Made by a program: the position numbers and the translations under genes. DNA of 64,000 bases from contig NZ_QUSW01000005.1 in NCBI RefSeq assembly GCF_003852895.1, forward strand, positions 248,001 through 312,000. The letters are read 5' to 3'. How positions within the stretch are numbered: the first letter of the stretch is position 1; every line of letters begins with the position of its first letter. Under the pieces are notes generated by a model. It was not told the DNA's origin. It saw nothing but the letters and a program-made list of their open reading frames with translations, and ran no database searches. This stretch comes from Rhizobacter terrae (lineage in GTDB: Bacteria; Pseudomonadota; Gammaproteobacteria; Burkholderiales; Burkholderiaceae_C). Shown here one piece after another: positions 48,945 through 58,500 of the stretch.

Positions 48945-50837
48945 TCACTGCACCACCTGGATCACCCAGGTCTGGTTCGCCTGTGCCGGGCTCCCGCAGG
49001 TCCATTTCTCCAGCCACGAGCCATTGCCCTTGCTCCAGTTGTTGTCGTCCAGGCAGGCGCCGCTTGGGTCGAAGACGAGGTTGAAGCCATTGCCGCCCAG
49101 ATGAACCAGCCGCATGCGCTCGCTCGGATGTGAATCGCTGCAGGCCATCTGCACGATGCCCTGGCCTCTTCCGGCCGGATCGCCCTTCACGCCCAGGCAC
49201 AGGCCGCTGTTGACGGACACGAAGCTCCATCGCCCTTGCCCCTTGTCGACCGCGCGCCATTGCTGGTTGCTGCCGCCGACGTACTCCCATTGATGCACCG
49301 GGTCGCCATCCTTGATCGACCAGTTCGCCACGTCGGCCACCAGGCCGGTGTGCAGGTTGGTGAGGCGGTAGGTGACGCCATCGACCAGCGGCTGCTTCAG
49401 CGAGAAGTCGACGGCGCTCGGGCCTGCGTCCGGTCCGCTGCAGCGAAGGATCTGCTGGTCGGCGCTGCTCTCGATGCGACATGACATCGACGCCGGCGAC
49501 ACGCTGACCACCGTCTGCGCCAAGGCGTAGCCTGCCGGGATGAAGACCTCGGTGCTGCCGCTGCGTGGGTCGTGCGTCCAGCGGTAGGAGAACCAGGTGC
49601 CCGAGGTGCGGAAGGCCACGGGCGTACCCGCGGTGGCTCTCGGAAAGAAGCGCGGGTGGTAAAGCTGCGAGCGCAGCTGGCCGCTGGCCACCACGCTGAA
49701 GTCCTCGGCGTTCCAGCCGTCGCGCTTCGCGGACGTCCACAGCGGCGTGTAGCCCCATTGCGCGCCGGAGATGAAGCGCGCATCCATGGTGTCGTAGAGC
49801 GACTCCATGTAGCCGTTCACGTGGGCCGTGTCTGCCCACTCGCCCATCTCGCCGAGGAAGTGGGCCGAGCCGTTTTTCGCGGCCTGCGAGACCTGGTCCG
49901 CCAGCGTGCCGTCGGCCGAGGCGCCCGACCAGTTCTTCAGCACGTTCGCGGAGAACTCGTAGTAGTGCGGCGCCCACACCGTGTTGTCGTGGCGATGGGC
50001 CTGGCCACCAGCATCCACCCATTGCGGCGCGCGCACCACCGACGCGTCGGCGGTGGGTTCGTAGAACAGGATGGCGCCGGGATGCCTGGCGCGAATCGCC
50101 GCGGAGGCCCGGTCGTACACGTCGACGATCTCGTTCTCATAACCCCAGGGCTCGTTCATCAGGTCGTAGCCGATCACGTTGGCATGGCGCGACATCGCCT
50201 GTGCCACCGAGGCCACCATGTCGACGTAGCGCGACTTGATGCCCTCTTCATCCGCGTAGAAGGCATGCCACGTCGCGTGGAAGACCGGGTCCAGCGCCGC
50301 GCTCACGCCCCACCAGCCGGGGATCAGGAACTGGCAGCTGGCGCTGTTGTCCGGCGCGTAGCGGGTGACGCTGGAGGCCACGGCCCACTGCGGGAAACCT
50401 TCGCCGCAGCCGTGGTTGGCAAAGCGCGAGTAGGTGTCCTGATGAAAGTCCACCAGCACGTGAATGCCTGCCGCCTGCGCCCAGTCGACGATGGTCTCGA
50501 CCTTGCTGAGGTAGCCACTGTCGTACTGGCAGCGCGTCGCTTCATAGGCCTCCCAGTTGAAGGTGAGGCGCATGAGGTTCACGCCCCAGCGCTTGAGCTG
50601 CGCGACCTGCGAGGCATCCGTGAGCAGCGTGAAGGGCGGGACCTTGCCGGTGCCCGCGACGTTCATGCCGCGCAAGAGCACGACGCGGTTCTGCGCGTCC
50701 CGGAAGTACGGGCCCTCGACGTGCAGCGGTGCCGCCAGGCCCGGCACGGCGGGGGCCGCCGTGCACTGCGCCCACAGCGATGAAGAGGCGAGCGCGAGCC
50801 CGGCCAGCAGCGCCGCGCGGGCGCAGAGCGTCGTCAT
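48945..50837 (-). CDS. Secreted GH5 glycosidase, endoglycoceramidase-like, with ricin-B lectin domain
   Basis: 630 residues; AAGGAG before the ATG; signal peptide ending Leu-Trp-Ala-Gln. The catalytic domain (about 40-480) has Tyr-Asp-Leu-Met-Asn-Glu-Pro-Trp (acid/base E229) and Phe-Leu-Gly-Glu-Met-Gly-Glu (nucleophile E330). The segment Asp-Phe-His-Gln-Asp-Thr-Tyr-Ser near 130 is characteristic of the endoglycoceramidase subfamily of GH5. About 490-630 is a ricin-type beta-trefoil with Gln-x-Trp repeats that binds sugars. Predicted to cut the bond between oligosaccharide and ceramide in glycosphingolipids. 27 bp downstream of the ceramidase gene in one operon. Confidence 0.88.
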   Translation of the reverse strand: MTTLCARAALLAGLALASSSLWAQCTAAPAVPGLAAPLHVEGPYFRDAQNRVVLLRGMNVAGTGKVPPFTLLTDASQVAQLKRWGVNLMRLTFNWEAYEATRCQYDSGYLSKVETIVDWAQAAGIHVLVDFHQDTYSRFANHGCGEGFPQWAVASSVTRYAPDNSASCQFLIPGWWGVSAALDPVFHATWHAFYADEEGIKSRYVDMVASVAQAMSRHANVIGYDLMNEPWGYENEIVDVYDRASAAIRARHPGAILFYEPTADASVVRAPQWVDAGGQAHRHDNTVWAPHYYEFSANVLKNWSGASADGTLADQVSQAAKNGSAHFLGEMGEWADTAHVNGYMESLYDTMDARFISGAQWGYTPLWTSAKRDGWNAEDFSVVASGQLRSQLYHPRFFPRATAGTPVAFRTSGTWFSYRWTHDPRSGSTEVFIPAGYALAQTVVSVSPASMSCRIESSADQQILRCSGPDAGPSAVDFSLKQPLVDGVTYRLTNLHTGLVADVANWSIKDGDPVHQWEYVGGSNQQWRAVDKGQGRWSFVSVNSGLCLGVKGDPAGRGQGIVQMACSDSHPSERMRLVHLGGNGFNLVFDPSGACLDDNNWSKGNGSWLEKWTCGSPAQANQTWVIQVVQ

Positions 50838-50864
50838 GGCGATCTCCTTGCGCGGTGCAGCGCG

Positions 50865-52928
50865 TCAGCGGACTTCGAAGGACCGTGTGGTGCCGCTGTA
50901 CGGCGAGACCGCGCCCGTCCAGCCGCTCTTCCAGTCACCGAACTGCCGCAGCCGGTAGGTGCCCGTGGCTGCATCGGCGGGGATGCGCCATTCCACGTCC
51001 ACCTGCGAGTACGCGACGCTCTCCCGCCGCCAGGTGTAGGTGGTCTCGAAGTCCCAGTCGTTGGCCACCGCCTGCCATGACGAACCGTTCCATCGCTCGA
51101 CCTTGAGGAAGGTGTCCTGCGTGCGCAGGTTGTTCTTCGGATGGGCGCCGCGGAAGGTCGCGACCACCTTGCCGCCGCGTGCATAGGAAGCCGCAGGCTG
51201 CACCAGCACCTGCCCGAACTGCTGGAACAGCGGCTTGTCGTCGAACACCACACCCGGCCGCTCGAGGAACGGCTGCTTTGACTTGTCCGGCGGCGTGCCG
51301 GTGTCGGCGACGCCGCGGCCCTGCGCGAGTGCCGATGAGAGATCGCTCACGACCTGCTCCACCGCCGGCTCGGCGAAGGGGCCGAACTCGGTGGACGCGC
51401 CTTCGTACTGCTGCGTCGCGAACTCCTCCGGCGTGGTGAGGTAGCCGGAGTAGCTGTTGGCCAGCCCGGCGATGACGACCGTGGTGACGCCGCTGCCGGC
51501 AAGCTGCTTCATCACCTGCGCGCGGATGCGCCGGCCGCTCATGGTCGTGGCTTCGTACGGCAGCCCGACGATGGCCAGCGGCCCGATCACGAAGACCTGG
51601 TGCGGCAGCACCTTGGGCACCCAGTCGAGTGCACCGGTGGCCAGCAGGTTGGGCTTGGGCCATTGGCACGGGTCGTCGAAGGGCAGGGCGAGCACGCCGA
51701 AGGCGAACAGCACCGCACCGGCCGTGGGCGAGCCGTTGAGGAAGGCCTGGAAGGCCGTGCCGATGTTGGTGTTGTCGTGCGTCATGCCCTCGCTGATGCC
51801 GGGGATGTTGCTCGGCCCGTTCTCGCCGCCTGCCGCGAAGGCATAGCCGCGCGATGGCGTACACAGCGTCACCGCGGCAGCGTTCTTGCTGAACTCCGGC
51901 CGCACGACGAAGCCGCTCATGCCGGTCCATTGGTGCCGGTAGTCCAGGCGGCCGGACAGGCGCTGGCCCGCTTGCTGGTAGAGCGTTTGCGCCATCTGCA
52001 GTTGCCGGCTGCCGTCCACCTCCACGTTGGCGTACTCGTCCGCGCTGCCCTGGTAGCCGGGGGCCGAATACGCATTGCCATGCGACGACACCACGTCGCC
52101 CTCGTTGCTGTTGGAGAAGGCGGCCACGAAGGTCTCGGACGCACTGTAGTCCGCGCCCTTGGCGCGCTCGAAGAACAGCTCCGCATAGCCCTTGCTGTCG
52201 GAGCTGATCTTGGTCTGCTTCATGCTCAGCGCCGTGGGGTGGATGGCGTACCAGTTCAGCAAGCCGACCTCGCGCCCGTTGTCCTTTCGGAACCGCAGCT
52301 GCAGCATGGTCTTGTCGGTGTCCTGCGCATAGTGGCCGGCGTCAACATTGGCCAGGTAGCCCGGCAGCGAGCGGTTGCGCGTGGCTGTCGCGAGCTCGCC
52401 CGAGCTCAGGTCGATGGAGCCCGGCGCGAGGTTCTGGTGGGCCCGGTCGATGGACGCGACGATGCCGTTCACCACTGCGTTGAAGGCCTGCGAGCTGTAG
52501 CCGAACAGCGAGTTGTCGGCCGAGGCCAGTTGGTACAGCGCGTAATGCGACAGCCCCGCGTTGCCCGAGTGCGTGTGCGTGGCGGCCAGCATCACGTTCT
52601 CGTGGCCGTAGACGGCGCCGTACCTGGCCTGCAGGCGCTTCACGACTTCCAGCTTGACCGACTGGAACATCGCGCCCAGGTCGGTGTTCACGTAGACGAT
52701 GCGCCGGCCCGATGACGGGTCCTGCACGATGAAGGCCCGCGCGCGCAGCCGCATGTGTAGCCCGTCGGCGGTCTGCTGCGCGGCGTAGCCGAACATGCCG
52801 GTCTCGGCCACTGGGCCAGTGATGTCATAGACGCCTGAGCCGATGAGGTACTCGCCCGCATGGGCATTCGCGGCGGCGATGGACAGGGCGGCAAGCAGGG
52901 AACAGCGGCGCAACAGGCGGCGGACCAT
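50865..52928 (-). CDS. Secreted neutral ceramidase
   Basis: 687 residues; ATG with GGAGAT site, signal peptide ending Ala-Asn-Ala-His-Ala. Neutral/alkaline ceramidase signatures: Ala-Thr-His-Thr-His-Ser-Gly (zinc ligand), Trp-Tyr-Ala-Ile-His-Pro-Thr (second zinc His), Ser-Asn-Ser-Asn-Glu-Gly-Asp-Val around the nucleophile, and Asn-Ser-Tyr-Ser-Gly-Tyr-Leu-Thr-Thr-Pro-Glu-Glu-Phe near the C-terminal third. A beta-sandwich C-terminal domain ends it. Hydrolyses ceramide to sphingosine and fatty acid outside the cytoplasm. First gene of the operon with the GH5 enzyme. Confidence 0.92.
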   Translation of the reverse strand: MVRRLLRRCSLLAALSIAAANAHAGEYLIGSGVYDITGPVAETGMFGYAAQQTADGLHMRLRARAFIVQDPSSGRRIVYVNTDLGAMFQSVKLEVVKRLQARYGAVYGHENVMLAATHTHSGNAGLSHYALYQLASADNSLFGYSSQAFNAVVNGIVASIDRAHQNLAPGSIDLSSGELATATRNRSLPGYLANVDAGHYAQDTDKTMLQLRFRKDNGREVGLLNWYAIHPTALSMKQTKISSDSKGYAELFFERAKGADYSASETFVAAFSNSNEGDVVSSHGNAYSAPGYQGSADEYANVEVDGSRQLQMAQTLYQQAGQRLSGRLDYRHQWTGMSGFVVRPEFSKNAAAVTLCTPSRGYAFAAGGENGPSNIPGISEGMTHDNTNIGTAFQAFLNGSPTAGAVLFAFGVLALPFDDPCQWPKPNLLATGALDWVPKVLPHQVFVIGPLAIVGLPYEATTMSGRRIRAQVMKQLAGSGVTTVVIAGLANSYSGYLTTPEEFATQQYEGASTEFGPFAEPAVEQVVSDLSSALAQGRGVADTGTPPDKSKQPFLERPGVVFDDKPLFQQFGQVLVQPAASYARGGKVVATFRGAHPKNNLRTQDTFLKVERWNGSSWQAVANDWDFETTYTWRRESVAYSQVDVEWRIPADAATGTYRLRQFGDWKSGWTGAVSPYSGTTRSFEVR

Positions 52929-53002
52929 GGGGCATCTCCGGTGAGGTGAGGGAATGGCCGCCAGGTCATGCGCCGGCAGCAGGCGCTGTTGCGGGTGCAA
53001 CG

Positions 53003-53033
53003 ATAGTCATGACTATTGGATAGTGATGACTAC
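53003..53033. promoter_or_regulatory. Tandem operator upstream of the ceramidase operon
   Basis: ATAGTCATGACTAT (perfect 14-bp palindrome, 53003-53016) followed by the near copy ATAGTGATGACTAC (53020-53033), repeat distance 17 bp. AT-rich, in a GC-rich context, 75 bp upstream of the ceramidase start on the minus strand. Looks like a two-site operator; regulator unknown and not adjacent. Confidence 0.6.
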
Positions 53034-53188
53034 TCTTGTACTGGAACTTTCCCTGATCCGGAGACCGAAGCAATGCCCATGAACACAAGTCAACCAAAGA
53101 CCCGACTGAGGGATCGACCGGACGCGCAGACCCTGTACTTCTCTTTACCATCGCGCTCAACACTGCGAAGCAGGAACAGGGAGCGTCG

Positions 53189-53752
53189 ATGGCACGGCCA
53201 GGAAACTGGTGGGGCATGGCGATGGCGTCGTTCGCCCACGATGCCCTCAAAGGCGTCATGGCGCGACCCATGGTCCCGGGGGACCTTGAGTTCCTGCAGG
53301 GCCTGTATGCCTCGACGCGCGCGGCCGAGATGGCCGCCACCGGCTGGACCGAAGCGCAATGCCGGCAATTCCTGGACGGCCAGTTCGAGCTCCAGCATCA
53401 CTACTACCAGGCGCATCACGCCGGTGCCGATTTCCTGCTGCTGTCGCGCGGTGCTCAGCCGATCGGCCGCCTGTACTGGCGCGAGCGAGACGACACCGCT
53501 TCGCTGATCGACGTCTCGCTGCTGCCTGCCGAACGCGGCCGGGGCATCGGCTCGGCGCTGATGCACCTGCTCGTGCAGCGCGCCGATGAACGCGGGCTGG
53601 CCATCGAGCTGCACGTCGAGCCGGACAACCCGGCGCTGCGCCTGTACCGCCGCTTCGGCTTCGACGTGGCGAAGGACAACGGCGTCTACGCCCGCATGCG
53701 CCGCGAGCCCGAGGCGTTCACGGTCGTCTCATCGGAAGGGTGCATTGCATGA
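53189..53752 (+). CDS. GNAT family N-acetyltransferase
   Basis: 187 residues, GGGAG site before ATG. Motif A reads Leu-Leu-Pro-Ala-Glu-Arg-Gly-Arg-Gly-Ile-Gly-Ser-Ala-Leu, then the Asn-Pro-Ala-Leu-Arg-Leu-Tyr-Arg-Arg-Phe-Gly-Phe motif B; both are clean. First gene of the run leading to the giant adhesin. Its stop overlaps the next start (ATGA). May modify a component of the cell surface system encoded downstream; substrate unknown. Confidence 0.88.
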   Translation: MARPGNWWGMAMASFAHDALKGVMARPMVPGDLEFLQGLYASTRAAEMAATGWTEAQCRQFLDGQFELQHHYYQAHHAGADFLLLSRGAQPIGRLYWRERDDTASLIDVSLLPAERGRGIGSALMHLLVQRADERGLAIELHVEPDNPALRLYRRFGFDVAKDNGVYARMRREPEAFTVVSSEGCIA

Positions 53753-54066
53753 GCATTCCAAGCCTCGCCCGGCTGCAGGCGGACATCGGCCAGACCTACC
53801 AGTTGCGGGGTCCATGGCAGGGCGAACTGCCGGTGGAGCTGACGGCGGCCGACGCCGGGGTGGCCATGAACCACCGCTACTGCTGCTACCACGCCGAATT
53901 CGCGCTGCCGGCGGGCGTGAGCCTGCCGCAAGTGAGCTGCGACGTGCGTGCCGGCGACGAGCTGTGGCCGATGCTGCTGCTGACGCCGGGCGCGCCCCAC
54001 CCCGACGACACGCGGCAGCGCATGCACACGGTCATCCACATGCTGAATCCTCAGGCCACGGCCTGA
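53749..54066 (+). CDS. Small DUF6916-like protein
   Basis: 105 residues. Start overlaps the GNAT stop by 4 bp. Conserved-looking pattern Met-Asn-His-Arg-Tyr-Cys-Cys-Tyr-His-Ala-Glu-Phe-Ala-Leu-Pro and Gln-Val-Ser-Cys-Asp-Val. No signal peptide. Resembles DUF6916 proteins that I know as neighbours of phage-tail-collar proteins; family call moderately sure. Function unknown. Confidence 0.6.
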   Translation: MSIPSLARLQADIGQTYQLRGPWQGELPVELTAADAGVAMNHRYCCYHAEFALPAGVSLPQVSCDVRAGDELWPMLLLTPGAPHPDDTRQRMHTVIHMLNPQATA

Positions 54067-54121
54067 ATCCGCGCCTCAGGCGCTCGTTCCACGGCAGTAC
54101 CAACCCAGGGAGATAGACGAC

Positions 54122-54667
54122 ATGAGTGATCCTTTCCTCGGTGAAATGAAGATGGTCGGATTCAACTTCGCGCCACGCGGCTACGCGTTCTGCGACGGCA
54201 GCATCCTGTCCATTGCTTCCAGCACGGCGCTGTTCTCGCTGCTGGGCACGATGTACGGCGGCAACGGCGTCTCCACCTTCGGGCTGCCCGACCTGCGCGG
54301 CCGCTCGCCGGTGGGCATGGGCTCGGGGCCCGGCCTCACGCCCATCGTCCAGGGCGAGGTGTCAGGCACCGAGAACACGACCATCCTGAGCACGCAGATG
54401 CCGATGCACACGCATCTCGTGACAGTAGCGGGCACGCCCACCGAGCCGGCGGTCACGCCATCGGCCACCAACAACGTGCTGGGGGCATCCGTGACGGGCA
54501 GCGCAGGCGCCGCGAGCATCTGGTCCACCGCGCTGAACAGCCCCGTGCAGCTGGCCCCCACGCAGGTCGGAGTGGCTGGCGGCAGCCAGCCCCTGCCGAT
54601 TCGCAATCCGTACATCGGCACCAACTTCATCATCGCGACCGAGGGAATCTTCCCTTCCCGCCCCTGA
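54122..54667 (+). CDS. Phage tail collar domain protein (MdpB type)
   Basis: 181 residues. N-terminal 60 residues are a tail collar domain: Phe-Ala-Pro-Arg-Gly-Tyr-Ala-Phe-Cys-Asp-Gly, Leu-Leu-Gly-Thr-Met-Tyr-Gly-Gly-Asn-Gly, Phe-Gly-Leu-Pro-Asp-Leu-Arg-Gly-Arg. The rest is a low-complexity, Thr/Ser/Ala-rich stalk with Met-Pro-Met-His-Thr-His, ending in the family's usual Asn-Pro-Tyr-Ile-Gly-Thr-Asn-Phe-Ile-Ile-Ala. Found in phage tails and in bacterial proteins of unclear function called microcystin-dependent. No phage genes lie nearby. Confidence 0.88.
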   Translation: MSDPFLGEMKMVGFNFAPRGYAFCDGSILSIASSTALFSLLGTMYGGNGVSTFGLPDLRGRSPVGMGSGPGLTPIVQGEVSGTENTTILSTQMPMHTHLVTVAGTPTEPAVTPSATNNVLGASVTGSAGAASIWSTALNSPVQLAPTQVGVAGGSQPLPIRNPYIGTNFIIATEGIFPSRP

Positions 54668-54683
54668 CAATTCGGCAAAGATG

Positions 54684-54711
54684 GTGCGGGCTGCGCATGG
54701 CAAGCCCGCAC
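54684..54711 (+). other. Hairpin between collar and sulfotransferase genes
   Basis: Perfect 9-bp stem (GTGCGGGCT / AGCCCGCAC) with a 10-nt loop, no T-run. Could be a partial terminator or lower expression of the downstream genes. Confidence 0.4.
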
Positions 54712-54728
54712 TACAGTGAGCGACAACC

Positions 54729-55565
54729 TTGCCCGCGCATCAAACCTTCCATTTCATCGCAGGCCTGCCTCGTGCGGGCTCGACCCTGCTGGCCGCCTTG
54801 CTGCGGCAAAACCCCCGTTTCCATGCCGGCATGAGCAGCCCGGTCGGCGCGCTGTGCAACGCCGTTCTCGCGCAATGCAGCGCCGGTAGCGAATTCGGTG
54901 CCGTCATCACCACTGAGCAGCGGCGCAGACTGTTGCGCGGCTTGTTCGACAGCTACTACGCGGAGTTCGGCGACAAACCGGTGGTCTTCGACACCAACAG
55001 GGGTTGGTGCTCGCGCATGCCTGCGCTGCGCGACCTGTTTCCCGAGGCCAAGGTGATCGCCTGCGTGCGCAACGTCGCGTGGGTGATGGACAGCATCGAG
55101 CGGCTGTACCGCGCCAACCCCTTCGAGAACACCAAGCTGTTCTCTGACGACATCGAGCGCAACACGGTGTACAGCCGCGTCGACACGCTGGCCCAGCGGA
55201 ACCGGCTGGTCGGATTCGCATGGTCGGCGTTGAAGGAGGCCTACTACGGCGAGCACGCCGCCTCGATGCTGTTGGTCGACTACGACCTGCTGGCTCAAGC
55301 GCCCGAGCGCGTGCTCCGCCTGATCTACGAGTTCGTCGGCGAACGGTGGTACGAAGGGCACGACTTCGACAACGTGCAGTACGACGCACCCGAGTTCGAC
55401 GAGGCGCTCGGGGTGGCCGGCCTGCACAAGGTGCGGCCCAAGGTGGCGCCGCAAGCCCGCCGATCGGTGCTGCCCCCCGACCTGTTCGAGCAATATGCCG
55501 CGCTGTCGTTCTGGCAAGACGGCAAGGCAAGCGCAGCCCATGTGATCCGTGCCAAGCCCGGATGA
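54729..55565 (+). CDS. Sulfotransferase family protein
   Basis: 278 residues from a TTG start; an in-frame stop just upstream and the conserved motif soon after leave no other choice. The 5'-phosphosulfate loop Gly-Leu-Pro-Arg-Ala-Gly-Ser-Thr (12-19) marks the PAPS-binding site, and Ala-Cys-Val-Arg-Asn begins the 3'-phosphate site. Transfers sulfate from PAPS to sugar, lipid or peptide. Its position just before the adhesin gene suggests that the target is a surface molecule. Weak ribosome site. Confidence 0.85.
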   Translation: MPAHQTFHFIAGLPRAGSTLLAALLRQNPRFHAGMSSPVGALCNAVLAQCSAGSEFGAVITTEQRRRLLRGLFDSYYAEFGDKPVVFDTNRGWCSRMPALRDLFPEAKVIACVRNVAWVMDSIERLYRANPFENTKLFSDDIERNTVYSRVDTLAQRNRLVGFAWSALKEAYYGEHAASMLLVDYDLLAQAPERVLRLIYEFVGERWYEGHDFDNVQYDAPEFDEALGVAGLHKVRPKVAPQARRSVLPPDLFEQYAALSFWQDGKASAAHVIRAKPG

Positions 55566-55578
55566 GAAAGAGTCCAAC

Positions 55579-58500
55579 ATGAAGAAGCAGCCCTGGTTCA
55601 AGCGCAGCAAGCCGACGGTGGCCAGGTCTGCTGCCGATGTACGCCCGCCCAGGCCGCTCATCATGGCGCTGGAGCCGCGCCTGATGTTCGACGGAGCCGC
55701 CCTCGCGACCGTGGTCGACGCGGTTCACCTGAGCGCCCCCAAGGCTGCCGACGTTCATGCGGACACACCGGCGGCGTGGCATCCACCGGCCGCGTCCACC
55801 GAGGCCGTGGCATCGGTGTCCATGGCGGTTCCGGCAAGCGGCAGCCATCCGCCCACCGAAGTGCTGGTGGTCGACGGCCGCGTGCCCGACCTGCAGCAGG
55901 TGGTTGCCGCGGCGCATCCGGGCGCCCGGGTCATCGTGCTCGACCCGCAACGCGATGGCGTGCGGCAATTGGCCGATGCATTGGCGGGGATGCACGGCAT
56001 CACCTCGCTCAGCATCGTGTCGCATGGCGACGAGGGTCTGCTGCTGCTGGGCGATGCACCGCTCTTCACCGGCAACATCGGCCGCTACGCCACCGAGTTG
56101 CAGGAAATCGGCAAGGCGCTGGCGGCCGATGCCGACATCTCGCTCTATGGCTGCGACGTGGGCGCCGGAAGCACCGGGCAGGCCTTTTTGCAGGCACTGT
56201 CCTCCGCCACCGGCGCCGTGGTGCAGGCCTCCGCCGACGCCACCGGCACCGCAGCGCGCGGCGGCAACTGGGATCTCGAGATCGCCACTGGCCAGGTCGA
56301 CTACGCGCCCGTGCTCGACACCGCGAGCCTGGCCGGCTACGACCATCTGCTGGTCACCATCAGCGTCAACACAGTGGCAGGCCTCAAGTCCGCCATTGCG
56401 ACGGGCAACAGCGACAACGTCGACGACGTCATCACGGTGACCGGCAACATCACGTTCGCGTCGGCCGCCGACACCATCTCCATCAACGTGACCGACGGCC
56501 ACACGATGAACATCGTCGGGGGTGGATTCACGCTGAGTGGCAACAACCAGGCACGCGTGATCAGCGTTGCTACATCGGGCGCCGGGTCTGCGGTGTCGAT
56601 CGACAACCTGACGATCAGCAACGGCCTGATCGTCGGCAACGGCGCCAACGAAAATTCCAGCGCATCCGACAGCCTGGGGGCCGGCATCTCCAACACCGGC
56701 GTGCTCACCATCACGAACAGCACCATCACCGGCAACAAGGCTTCCGGTGGTGGTGGCGGCGGCGGCGACTTCGGTGGCAACTACGCCGGCGGCGGCGGCG
56801 GCGGCGGCGGCTTCGGCTCCCACCTGGGCGGCACAGCCGGCACCAGTCCGGGGGCCGCGTTCGGTGCCACCGCACCTTCCGGCATCACCGGCGGCAGCGG
56901 CGCCGGCGGCAGTTCCTTCATGGGCGGACGCGGCGGCAGCACCGGTGGCGGAGCTGCCGGCAGCTACACCGGCAGCGGCGCCAACACCACCGGCTACACC
57001 GCCGGCGGCGCCGGCGGTACCGCCAACAATGGCAGCACCAGCATCGGCGGCGGCGGCGGCGGGTCTGGCTCCTCGGCTGCCGGCGGAAAAGGCGGTTCGG
57101 CGGCCGGTGGCATCTACAACACGGGCACGCTCACCATCACCGGCTCCAGCATCACCAACAACCTGGGTGCGGGCGGCGGCGGCGGTGGCGGCGTGTCGAG
57201 CTACCAGGCAGGCTACGGCCGCACCGGCAATGGCGGCGATGGTGGAGCAGGTGTCGGCGCCATCTGGAACGCAGGCGGCACGGTGCGTATCGACAGCACC
57301 ACCAATACCAGCCTGTCTACCGGCAACGCCGCCGGAGCGGGCATTGCAGGAAAGGCAGTGACCGGTGGAGTCGACGGAACCTCGGGAACTGCAACCTCGA
57401 CCATCTCCACCACCGGAGGCGGCAGCACCATTACCAACTACAGCCCCGCAGCGATCACCAGTGCGACGTATGACGCGAGCACCGGCGTGCTGTCGGTCAC
57501 CGGCTCGGGCTTGACCACCGGCGACACGATCGACGGCACCAAGCTGACCTTCACCGGACAAGGCGGCAGCACCTACACGCTGACCTCGGGCAGCACCACC
57601 GCCAGCAGCGCCACGGCGTTCTCCCTCACGCTCAGCGCGGCCGACAAACTGGCCATCAACGGCCTGCTCAACCTGAACGGTACTTCGGCGGTGGGAGGCA
57701 CGACCTACAACCTCGCGGCGGCCGCCAACTGGGACTCCACGGCCAGCGCCGGCGCCGACCTCACCGGCAACGGCATCACCGTCAGCAGCGTCTCGTCACC
57801 CACCATCACCTCGGCCACCTACAACGAGAGCACGCACGTGCTCACCGTCACCGGCACCAACCTCGTGGCCACGGTCGGCGCGACCAACGACATCAGCGTC
57901 TCCAAGCTCACGTTTACCGGCGAAGGCGGCAGCACCTACACGCTGACCAGCTCCGACGTCGAGGTCACCAGCGCCACCTCGTTCTCGGTGACGCTCAATG
58001 CCACCGATCGCGCAGCGGTGGAGACCATCCTCAACAAGAACGGCACCTCGTCGACCAGCGGCACCACCTACAACCTGTCGGCGGCCGATGACTGGGACAG
58101 CGTCATCGGCAACACGAACACTGCCGACACCACCAACGGCGTGACGGTGTCGAACGTGCCCGTTCCTGCCATCACCAGCGCCACCTACAACGCCAGCACC
58201 GGTGCGCTGGCGGTGACGGGCACGGGCTTCCTGTCGCGCAGTGGCGCGACCAACGACATCGTGGCCAACAAGTTCACGCTGAGCGGCGACGGCGGGAGCA
58301 CGTACACGCTGACGGACACGGCCAACGTGGAGATCACCTCAGGCACGAGCTTCACGCTGACGCTGAGCGCCACGGACAAGGCGGCGGTGGACCTGATCAT
58401 CAACAAGAACGGCACGCTTTCCACCGACATCAGCACCTACGTGCTGGCGGCCGCGGAAGACTGGGCCGCGGGGGCAGATCCGGCGGTGGTCGTGGCCGAC

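Noticed and set aside
54122..54667. Prophage, because of the tail collar protein
   Set aside because: No capsid, terminase, integrase or lysis genes are nearby; neighbours are a GNAT enzyme, a sulfotransferase and an adhesin.
54907..57561. Open frame of 884 codons antisense to the adhesin
   Set aside because: Gly/Ala/Arg-rich shadow of the Gly-rich repeat region; the plus-strand frame continues for over 2,800 codons.
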